NCBI GenBank assembly: GCA_025349905.2 | Contig: MU624948.1 | Location: 1 to 16,402, forward strand | DNA: 16,402 nucleotides | DNA from: Blastocladiella britannica | Lineage: Eukaryota > Blastocladiomycota > Blastocladiomycetes > Blastocladiales > Blastocladiaceae | Direction of reading: 5' to 3' | In this document: one piece after another, positions 6,943 to 14,843 of the stretch | Position numbering within the stretch: position 1 is the first letter of the stretch | Layout: each line of letters opens with the position of its first letter | Position numbers and translations under genes: made by a program | The notes under the pieces: model-generated | Told to the model about the DNA's origin: nothing | Databases searched by the model: none | What the model saw: only the letters and a program-made list of their open reading frames with translations

Positions 6943-9900
6943 ATGGCTGCTCCTCGAGTAGTCACGTCGCGAGCATTGGCGTCGGTCCACCACGCCCGCC
7001 CCAAACACTCCGTCCTGGCCCACATTGCACTGCGTGGTGCATGTCCTCTCCATAACAATGCGTCCTTGACCGCAAGATCGCCGTTGGCCCCACCTCCGCT
7101 CTTGGTTCCACAATGGACCCATTTCCCGCCGATGCTGGTCCGCGCCTACTCGACCACCGCTGACCGTGCACATAGCGGCAGACCAGATGACGAAACAGAG
7201 CACAGCCTTGAGCACGAACGCGTGGCCATTGACGAGTACGTGCTGGGCATCAAACGGCAGCTGGAGCGCGACGGGATCTATCCCGTGGCCGTCAACCCGG
7301 ACATTTACATTGCGCACACGCCATACGAGGCGAATCGGCTCGCGCAGTTGTTTGCGCGCGACCGGTTTTTGGGCATGGACTCGAAGCTTATGCCGTACGC
7401 GTATACCACCAACGGGTCGTCGCTGCATCCGCCGTATCAGCATCAACATCATCAACACCGACACGACAACTTTGGTGGTGGTGAAGAGATGGGCGACCCT
7501 GCGGCGCCGATCGAAATCAACTTGCACGCCGAGAGCCCGCCGCCGCTCCCGCCACCACCACCGCCACCACCACGGAACCCGCGGTATCCGACCATAGACG
7601 CGCTGATTCACGCGGTCCCGAGCGACTTGCACGCCATGGTGGCCGAGAGCATGTCCAGCACCGCCTCGGCCGCGTCTCAGTCCATTTCTGCAAGCGGCGG
7701 TCCCGTACATACACCTCCTCCGCCTCAGCACCAATCCCCACCCACCCACTCCTCTGCTCGACTCCTCTCGTCGCCGTACCGAGGGCTGCCCACAGGCGCC
7801 AACCAGCGACCCGTATCGCTGCTTCAGCTCGCGTCGCACCACAGCTGCGTGCTGTTCCGCCTGCGCCGCATCCTGCTGCACCCGCCGCACGCGTTCCCGC
7901 CCACGCTCCGACGCCTCCTGGTCGATCGGTCGGTCGCCAAGTACGCGACGCACGCACAAAGGTCGGTGCGGCAGCTCTCGCATTCGTACGCGGTGTGGCC
8001 GGGCGGTGCCCGCGACATTCGCGACGCTTGCGTTCGCTCCGGCGTGTCGGCCACCGTGCACGGCCACGCCGCGGTCGCTGACGGGACGCGATGGGACGAG
8101 TTGCGGCTGCTGTTCAAGCCGGGACCCATGTGGACAGTGCGGGTGCCTGCTGACGCGGCCCACGATTCGTGGGATTGGGACCGCGCGGACCTCCCGTCGG
8201 AATGGGTGCAGCTCGCGGCCGACGACGCATTTGTGCGGTACTTGGTCGGCGCAAGGCTCACTCACCACGGACTGGCCCGCCCATTTGCAGTGCCTGCAGC
8301 CGATTTGGTTCTTCGGAGACGTTTCGCAGCTGATTTATCGTCGTCTGCCACATCGGCATCGTCATTGTCAGTAGCACCACCAACAAGCGCTCTGACCGCC
8401 TCTGCCGCCGGCGATCGTGGCCAAGAATCCGTGCTGGCGAATATTGCCGCGTACTTGGAACGCCGGCGGTTGACACAGGCACACACGCTCCTGGCAGCAC
8501 CAAATCCAGCCCCACTATTCACCTCGGGAGACCTTGCCCACTTGCCGACAGTCCACTCTGTCGCCGGGTACTTGGTAACTCAGATGCAGGAGTGGCGTGT
8601 CAAGTACCGCGAGGGACAGCGCTTTCGCCGTGCCCACGATGCGATCCTCCACCAAGCACGGCTGGGCAACGTGGCGCTCTATTCGTCGCCCGACGCTCTG
8701 GGTCCGCCCGTACAGCCCGACCTCGTTGATCCTCGCGCTGCTGGCCTGTTGTATTTGCGCCTGACACCGGCGAGCCGTAACCGTAAACGTGGAGAACCAC
8801 CAAGGTCAGAACCACCAATATTGCTGTTGGACCCAGTCGCGCCACTAAACGTCAGCGGCAACGACATGTGGGAGACGGGCCCATTCCGCGCGGCCTTTGT
8901 CGAGCGCATTGCCACCGCGGTCGCTGGGAGCGTCCGCATAACGCACCCGCAGCTGGTGGTGGCTCTTGCCGCGCACTTTCGCCCAACCACGACCCGCCGC
9001 GCCGTGACCGAGCATCTGCTCCACTCTCCGATTGTGGCCGACCTCCCGCTAGCTCTTCCCGGCAAGCGAGCGCTTGTCGCCCATGTGATGCGGCGCTTAG
9101 AACTCGACGGCGTCCTGGTCAGCGACCGGCTCGACCGCGACGCCATGGCGTGGTCGTCGGGGGACGGTGGCGACCATGGCCACGTGGCCGCCCATGCGCT
9201 GATTGCCAATTCCGGCGGCGTATGTCCGCGCGAGTTGCACGCGCGCGTGCACCTGGCGCTTCGTGGTACCTCGGCGTGGCGCACGAACGCGTCGGGCCGG
9301 GCCATGCGCCGGTCGGCCGTAGTGAACGCGCTCGTGTCTGGAACGAGGCTCGTGCAGTGGGTGCGCGCGTACTTTGGACTCGACCCGAAGTGGACCGTCG
9401 ACCGGTCGGGCGCCGAGGTGCTGGCAGAGTGGGTCCTGGACGCGTGGGCGCGCGACGGCGTGGTGGCGGCGTTTTACGATGACGCGGGGACGCAGTTTGT
9501 TGCCTTCTTGGCGAATGACGGCTCCTCTGTTTCCGATCCTTCACTAGCACTGGCACCCATTGCATTGCCTGAAAAGCGGCAACCCAAGAGCAGTGGGTTG
9601 TTGGAGTGGCACCCGGCGCAGGTGGCGACACTGAGCCGGCTGTCACCGCTGGTCGACGTCTCGACGGTACTCCCGCGCGTGGACGCAGCCGACGTGGCAA
9701 TGATCATGGCCCGGTTGGGGAAATTCCGTCGTCCACTGGCCGAGATCAAGATGGCATCGCTGGACCAGTGGCTGCGGGCAACGCTGCCGCACGGCGAGCT
9801 GGTGTCGAGTACGCTGCAGCTGGGCGTGGGCACCACCGAGCTGTCGGCGGTGCAAGTAGCGGCGATCGTGGACGCCTTGGTGCAGACACGGTGCCTGGTC

Positions 9901-10302
9901 CCGTCCCTGACCCGCGGCGTGTACCTCATCAATAGCAGTGGCGACCCGGCTCTCGGGCCCGAGCCGTACCGCCACCCGACGGTGGCGTTCGTGCGCCGCA
10001 TCGTGCTACCAGCGCTGCGGGCTCGTGCTGCCGCTGTCCCGTCGTCGTCTTCGCGCAAGGACGGTCGTTCCCACCCCGAGCCACTCACACCAGCGGTAAT
10101 GCGGCGAGTGGTGCGCGATACGGTGGCGCCGCACATGCCGGTCCCGGGCAACAACGACCCGACGTCTGGGCGACGCCGCCCGCTCGACGATCCGGCGGTG
10201 GCCGACGTGGTCGAGTGGTGTGTTTCCATTATGCGCGAGCGACAGTGGATCGCGGCCGACCCGCACATTGTCGTGGCCAGGCTGGGCGACAGTGCCAAGT
10301 AA
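6943..10302 (+). CDS. Mitochondrial protein with degenerate DEDD 3'-5' exonuclease-like domain
   Basis: The 1119-residue protein is encoded in one exon. Residues 1-73 contain no Asp or Glu, many Arg/His/Ser/Ala, and end in RAYSTT (67-72), a typical matrix cleavage motif. From about 120 the sequence follows the WRN-like exonuclease family. IYIAHTPYEANRL leads into FLGMDSK (motif I, D146-S-K148 instead of DxE). After a His/Pro-rich insert (about 164-285) come RPVSLLQLAS (289-298) and VLFRL. Then VAKYATHAQRSVRQL (331-345) matches the K-V-G...D...L motif II but has Ser341 in place of Asp. QLAADDAFVRYL (423-434) matches YAAxDA motif III, keeping D428 but with Leu424 at the Tyr position. Two of four metal-binding acids are therefore lost, and nuclease activity is unlikely. 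The rest (about 480-1119) is helical, Ala/Arg/Val-rich and has no domain I recognise; some segments resemble winged-helix units. Targeting and fold are inferred from motifs. It could bind mitochondrial RNA or DNA without cutting it. Confidence 0.7.
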   Translation: MAAPRVVTSRALASVHHARPKHSVLAHIALRGACPLHNNASLTARSPLAPPPLLVPQWTHFPPMLVRAYSTTADRAHSGRPDDETEHSLEHERVAIDEYVLGIKRQLERDGIYPVAVNPDIYIAHTPYEANRLAQLFARDRFLGMDSKLMPYAYTTNGSSLHPPYQHQHHQHRHDNFGGGEEMGDPAAPIEINLHAESPPPLPPPPPPPPRNPRYPTIDALIHAVPSDLHAMVAESMSSTASAASQSISASGGPVHTPPPPQHQSPPTHSSARLLSSPYRGLPTGANQRPVSLLQLASHHSCVLFRLRRILLHPPHAFPPTLRRLLVDRSVAKYATHAQRSVRQLSHSYAVWPGGARDIRDACVRSGVSATVHGHAAVADGTRWDELRLLFKPGPMWTVRVPADAAHDSWDWDRADLPSEWVQLAADDAFVRYLVGARLTHHGLARPFAVPAADLVLRRRFAADLSSSATSASSLSVAPPTSALTASAAGDRGQESVLANIAAYLERRRLTQAHTLLAAPNPAPLFTSGDLAHLPTVHSVAGYLVTQMQEWRVKYREGQRFRRAHDAILHQARLGNVALYSSPDALGPPVQPDLVDPRAAGLLYLRLTPASRNRKRGEPPRSEPPILLLDPVAPLNVSGNDMWETGPFRAAFVERIATAVAGSVRITHPQLVVALAAHFRPTTTRRAVTEHLLHSPIVADLPLALPGKRALVAHVMRRLELDGVLVSDRLDRDAMAWSSGDGGDHGHVAAHALIANSGGVCPRELHARVHLALRGTSAWRTNASGRAMRRSAVVNALVSGTRLVQWVRAYFGLDPKWTVDRSGAEVLAEWVLDAWARDGVVAAFYDDAGTQFVAFLANDGSSVSDPSLALAPIALPEKRQPKSSGLLEWHPAQVATLSRLSPLVDVSTVLPRVDAADVAMIMARLGKFRRPLAEIKMASLDQWLRATLPHGELVSSTLQLGVGTTELSAVQVAAIVDALVQTRCLVPSLTRGVYLINSSGDPALGPEPYRHPTVAFVRRIVLPALRARAAAVPSSSSRKDGRSHPEPLTPAVMRRVVRDTVAPHMPVPGNNDPTSGRRRPLDDPAVADVVEWCVSIMRERQWIAADPHIVVARLGDSAK

Positions 10303-10465
10303 ACATCAATACACCACCCACCAATGACGCTGCTGCTGCTGCTTGATCGATCGACCCTCTCGCGTTTTAAACTTGGCAAAATCCACCACCGTCACTCCAC
10401 TCTTTCACCAAGGAATTTTGTTCTCCCCAGCACCACCACCATAAACAAAGTACGTTAAAAGTAGG
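10303..10465 (+). promoter_or_regulatory. Compact intergenic region and probable 5' UTR
   Basis: The 163-bp gap must contain the 3' end of the exonuclease-like gene and the promoter of the next gene. ATTTTGTTCTCCCCAG ends at 10430 and looks like a 3' splice site. CGTTAAAAG at 10453-10461 is identical to the 3' end of SAHH intron 2. A small 5'-UTR intron is therefore possible, but I cannot place a confident donor. No TATA box is clear. Confidence 0.35.
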
Positions 10466-13360
10466 ATGAGCAGCCGCAAGCCCGACCGTAAAACCCGCGC
10501 TGTACCTCAGGCGCCGACGACACTGCCAGGAGGCGGCGACAGCGCTGATGCGCCTGCCGTGGCTGCGGCTGTTGGCGACGCCGGCGGCGGCCAAGCGTAC
10601 GAGGACGAGGAGGACGTGCGCGTGCTGACCCCCGAGGAAATCAAGGCGGCGGCGGCGGCCCGTGGGATCTTCACGGCCGCACGCAACCCGCAAGACGTGT
10701 TTGGCCACTTCAAGGCGTTCCGGTCGGAGGTGGGCGACATGGTGGCCAAGATCATCTTGGGTCTCGGTCCCAAGCGCCGCGGCGTGTTTAGTGAGGTCGA
10801 GGAGCTGCTCACGACCCGCATGGAGGCTGCCCGCGCCACCGCCGCCGCCTGGGTGCGGACAGCGCGTGGACCGACCAACTCTCTGTCGGAAATGGAGATC
10901 GAAGACGTGGATCGGGCCATTGTCAAGGACTTTATCACCGGCCGGCTGTTTGAGGAGCTGGTGGCGGCGATGCTGGACCTCCAGCACGACCAGGCCAGCA
11001 CCCTGCCCGCCAACCACATCATCAACGACAAGGTGCGCACGCAGGCCCACAAGCAGATCCTGACGATGCCGCCGACCGCGCTCGAGAACGTGGCCACCAA
11101 GTTCGTGACCGATCTGCCGTCGATCGAGGCCAACGTCGCCGACTTTAAGAAGGTGACCCTCCAGGCCGCCAAGGTGCTGTACATGTTGTTTGGCAACTGG
11201 AGCGTGTCCAAGTGGGCCATCTTGGCCGCCCACACGGTGGCTGCGCGCGTGTTTGTGCCGCTGGGACTGGACCCCAAGGACGACCTGGTGTACCTGCGCA
11301 TCTTGCCGCTGGTCGTCATGTTTGTGAAGCAGTGGGTCGCCATTTCGGATCTGGGCGTTGATCTCGCGTTCGAGTTCCCGCAGGCCGGGACGCCGTACGA
11401 TGCGTCGTACATGGACCAGCACCCCGAGATTGTGGCTCCGGCCCCGGACGGCGCCAAGGACACGCAGGTGTTTGCGCTGTTCCCCGTGGTACCGACGATC
11501 CGCGCGCCGCCGACGCACGGCACTCCGTCGGTGCTCGTGTTTTTGGGCTCAAACGTGTGCATCGAGGCCGAGGTGCTGGCCAAGCCGTACGCCACGGGTA
11601 CTTTTCGATTTTTTTTCTTTTCTTTTCGTGTGCCATTTTCTTACCTCGATTATTTTTTTTGTGTTCAGTTCCCGAGTGGCCCGCTGCGACGCCCATCGGC
11701 GAGGTCGGACATATCCCCAAGGAGGGTGCGCCACCTTGCATTTTCTCATCACCTCCAAGCACTCACTTTTTAACAACAAAACAGATATTGAATACATTGC
11801 GACTGTTGATCGCGAGTACCGGAATGCTGTCGCGGCTGAAGAGATGAGTACGCTTTAAATTTTTTTCTTTCTGCAATATCCCCCACTTCGCGCACTCATG
11901 TTTGAATGAATTGAATCAGGCCGCTTCTCGCACCCAGGCGCGCAAAAGCTTTCCGAAAAGCTGACCTTGCTCCGTGCTCAGCTCCTGCAGTATACGCCAC
12001 AGGATCTCTACAAGTGCCGCCGTTTGGCCGAGAGCACCCTTCAGCTCCTCACAAACCACCTGGGGGATCTGGAGTCGCAGTTTGCCCGCGACAATCGCAA
12101 CGAGCCCATTTCCGAGTCGCTCGCCCGCTACCACGTCCACATGTCGGCCACCCGTGCTCGCGAGACCAACGTTGAGCACTACGCCATCTCGCGCTTTTTT
12201 GAGCGTGTGAATGCGGCAGCGCTTCGAGTCCTGGCGGGTTCACCGGACGGCGGCCGCACTTACGAAGGCGTGTTCACTAAGTTCTTGAAGCGGTACAATG
12301 CCAGCCTGGGCCGTTATTTCTCTGGAGGCAACCCGCTCCAGGACAGCCTTCCCCAGCCGTCCATGTATGAGGCGGTCCTCGCCGAGACCATGGTTGCCCT
12401 TCAAGATTACCAAAACGAGGGCGTCGTGCTCGCCGCGTCCTTTGCCGATTTCCAGGTCCCGTACGTCATCTTGATGCTCCTCGACATTTATGGCGCAGCC
12501 GCCACCGACAACCTCCAGGTGCTGTTCAAGTCGGTGCAAGCGCCCGTACTGTACCAGTCGGACCACATTGTCCACTCGTCCTCCAACGTCATGTCCGAGT
12601 GGTCACCGCAAGCGCTCGCCCGCCTGTACAACCAACAGATCAAGGAGTACTCGATGTTTTCGATCATCCCAGACACGATCGTGGTCGACAATGGCAAGGA
12701 GATTTACGACTCGGCCGGAAAGATTGCACGCGTGCAAGTGGTCACGGGCTACTACGAGGTGCCGATTGCGCCCCTTGGTTCGTTTTTTTTTTTTTTTTTT
12801 CGAGCAACAAGTGGATGTTAATAACAAATTATGCTGTAGAGGCAACCGTTGTCGCCGAACTGGCCCTGGCAGCCACCACCAAGCTGTTTGCCAACCCCGC
12901 GTACTCGCCACGCCCACCGCCGGTAGTGATTGCGGAGCTGGTGCAACAGGTCGTTGTTCCGGCGCTGTCGCAGCTGCCGCCGGCCGACCTCAAGGAGGCG
13001 TTTGAGCGCTTCAACGTTGCGAACCAGGTCCTGAAATCGGTCAAGGGCGACCAGGTGGTCAACGAGCGCGAGATCACCGTATTCCTGTACATGTTGCTGA
13101 CGAAGGGATCGCAGAAGGTCACCATTCTCCTGCAGAACGTGCAACTGGAGCTGGCGACGCTCCAGCAGCCTGGCACGCGCCACGCCGCCCTGTTGTTGGT
13201 GTCGCTGGGTCTGTCGGCCATGGCCAACAACCTCCGCGTCACGGCTGGCGAGTCCACGACTACCACGTCGCGTGGACGGGTGACCGAGTACAAGTGCTCT
13301 CTCCTGCTCCAAGCCTCGAACCAGGTGATGACCGTCACTCACAAGCTCAAGTACAATTAA
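10466..13360 (+). CDS. Unassigned 876-residue protein, five exons
   Basis: I do not recognise this protein. The exons are 10466-11597, 11669-11725, 11785-11847, 11920-12777 and 12840-13360; all four introns are GT-AG and all junctions are phase 1. Splicing joins KPYAT to [19 protein letters not shown], then [20 protein letters not shown], then [16 protein letters not shown], and later YYEVPIAPL to [15 protein letters not shown], giving one open frame of 877 codons including the stop. The first 70 residues are basic then acidic and disordered ([13 protein letters not shown]). The rest alternates amphipathic helices with Ala/Leu/Val-rich stretches. A block near 270-300 ([19 protein letters not shown]) is hydrophobic but contains charges, so a membrane segment is not convincing. 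There is no signal peptide or catalytic motif I can name. The overall look is a large soluble alpha-helical protein, perhaps a scaffold or complex subunit. The stop lies 38 bp before the SAHH start. Confidence 0.85.
11598..11668 (+). other. Intron 1 of the unassigned five-exon gene (71 nt)
   Basis: It runs from GTACTT to GTGTTCAG. It is very T-rich from just after the donor, with several runs of T. Without removal the frame ends in low-complexity sequence and a stop at 11771-11773. With removal the frame continues [14 protein letters not shown]. Confidence 0.9.
11726..11784 (+). other. Intron 2 of the unassigned five-exon gene (59 nt)
   Basis: The donor is GTGCGC and the acceptor AAAACAG, with a plausible branch sequence TTTTTAAC upstream. 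Removal joins IPKE to [12 protein letters not shown] across a split GAT codon. The exon before it is only 57 nt. Confidence 0.85.
11848..11919 (+). other. Intron 3 of the unassigned five-exon gene (72 nt)
   Basis: It begins GTACGC and ends GAATCAG, with an in-frame TAA soon after the donor and an internal T-rich run. Removal joins AAEEM to [14 protein letters not shown] across a split AGC codon. The preceding exon is 63 nt. Confidence 0.9.
12778..12839 (+). other. Intron 4 of the unassigned five-exon gene (62 nt)
   Basis: It begins GTTCGT and ends GCTGTAG, with TGTTAATAAC as a likely branch region. A run of about 18 T follows the donor by three bases. Removal joins VPIAPL to EATVVAEL across a split GAG codon. 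Exact T-run length may be unreliable in sequencing. Confidence 0.9.
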
Positions 13361-13398
13361 CATTTTCAATTCAAAATACACATCGCGTTACACATGCA

Positions 13399-14818
13399 AT
13401 GGTACTTAAGCATAAAGTCTTTGACCTGCTCCTGGCCGACTATGGCCGCAAGGAAATCGAGATTGCCGAGAACGAAATGCCGGGCCTCATGCGACTGCGC
13501 GAGCAGTACGGCGCTGCCCAGCCGCTCAAGGGCGCGCGGATTGCCGGGTGCCTCCACATGACGATCCAGACCGCGGTTCTGATTGAAACGCTGACGTGCC
13601 TGGGCGCCGAGTGCGCGTGGTCGTCAGCCAACATCTTTTCGACTCAGGACCACGCGGCCGCAGCCATTGCCGTCACAGGCGTGCCTGTGTTTGCCTGGAA
13701 GGGCGAAACTGACGAGGAGTACTGGTGGGCCATCGAGGAAACGCTGCTTGCATTCACTGACCGCCGGCCACTCAACATGATCCTGGACGATGGCGGCGAT
13801 CTGACCAACCTCGTGCATGAAAAGTACCCGGAATTGTTGCCAGGTTTGTCGGATTTTTTATTGGAGTCCTTTACTTGGGATCACACTGCGACCCACAAAA
13901 TAGGAATCCGCGGGATCTCGGAAGAGACCACGACGGGCGTGCACAACCTGCTCCGGCTGGCGCGCGAGGGCTTGCTTCGGGTGCCCGCCATCAACGTCAA
14001 CGACGCGGTCACAAAGTCCAAGTTTGACAATCTATACGGATGCCGCGAGTCGCTCGTGGACGGCATCAAGCGCGCGACCGACGTGATGATTGCCGGCAAA
14101 GTATCGGTGGTCGCGGGTTTCGGGGATGTTGGGAAAGGGTGTGCGGCGGTGCTCAAGAGCATGGGATCGCGGGTCCTGGTCACCGAAGTGGATCCGATCA
14201 ATGCGCTCCAGGCGGCCATGGAAGGGTACGTACGTTCTATATCAATTTTTAGATAGAGTTCACTTTTGGAAGTGCGTTAAAAGGTACGAGGTCACGACCA
14301 TGGAATCAGCGGCCAGCCAAGGCCAGATCTTTGTCACCACGACGGGCGGCCGCGACGTGATCATGAGCGAGCACTTTGCGAGCATGCGCGACGATGCGAT
14401 CGTATGCAACATTGGCCATTTCCACATTGAGATTGACATTGGCTGGCTGCATGCGAATGCCGTAGAGGTGGTCAACATCCAGCCGCAGGTCGATCGGTAC
14501 ACGCTGCCAAACGGGAACCATATCATTCTCCTTGCGCAAGGGTCCACCGTTAACCTCGGGTGTGCGATGGGCCACCCATCGTTTGTCATGTCCACGTCAT
14601 TTGCCAACCAGGCGCTCGCTCAGATCGCGCTGTGGACGGCCCAGCCGGGCGAGTTCTCGGTGGGCGTCCACCTGATGCCCAAAAAGCTCGATGAAGAGGT
14701 TGCCCGTGCGCACTTGGCCAAGCTCGGCGTACAACTCACGCAGCTGACAGCCAAGCAGGCCGCGTACCTCGGTGTCCCATTGTCGGGTCCATACAAGCCG
14801 GAGCACTACCGTTACTAG
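13399..14818 (+). CDS. SAHH: S-adenosylhomocysteine hydrolase (adenosylhomocysteinase)
   Basis: The enzyme reversibly splits S-adenosylhomocysteine into adenosine and homocysteine, removing the inhibitor left by methyltransferases. It is normally a cytosolic NAD+-dependent homotetramer. Exons 13399-13843, 13904-14225 and 14284-14818 give 433 residues; the human enzyme has 432. Substrate-site signatures are present: LHMT (H53, T55), DDGGDLTN (D131), [12 protein letters not shown] (E156), and [20 protein letters not shown] with Lys, Asp and Cys at the expected places (about 186, 190, 195). [10 protein letters not shown] is the Rossmann NAD loop, and the C-terminus KPEHYRY carries the Lys and Tyr that reach the neighbouring subunit's NAD. 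The start in GCAATGG fits the family's N-terminus ([20 protein letters not shown]). Intron 1 is 60 nt without a stop, so an unspliced reading looks like a 20-residue insertion in [11 protein letters not shown]. The gene starts 38 bp after its upstream neighbour and ends 25 bp from the convergent CWC27 stop. Confidence 0.98.
13844..13903 (+). other. Intron 1 of SAHH (60 nt, in frame, no stop codon)
   Basis: The donor is GTTTGT and the acceptor AAAATAG. Removal gives [19 protein letters not shown], which matches the nearly invariant family sequence exactly at the junction. Retention would add 20 residues beginning LSDFLLESF. The length is a multiple of three and there is no stop, so simple ORF calling misses it. 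Confidence 0.93.
14226..14283 (+). other. Intron 2 of SAHH (58 nt)
   Basis: It begins GTACGTACG and ends GCGTTAAAAG. Removal gives [17 protein letters not shown], the conserved family sequence. Without removal the frame stops at an early TAG. It is AT-rich compared with the flanking exons. Confidence 0.97.
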
Positions 14819-14843
14819 GGGCGAGTGATGAGTATATATTGAT

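Noticed and set aside
6814..8268. Long minus-strand ORF (484 codons) opposite the exonuclease-like gene
   Set aside because: It is Arg/His/Gly-rich with no domain, and it mirrors a GC-rich sense gene that carries clear protein motifs. GC-rich genes produce long antisense frames by lack of A/T stop codons.
10367..11595. Two overlapping minus-strand ORFs (383 and 362 codons) opposite exon 1 of the unassigned gene
   Set aside because: The sense frame is supported by splice junctions that restore one continuous protein. The antisense frames are compositionally biased shadows.
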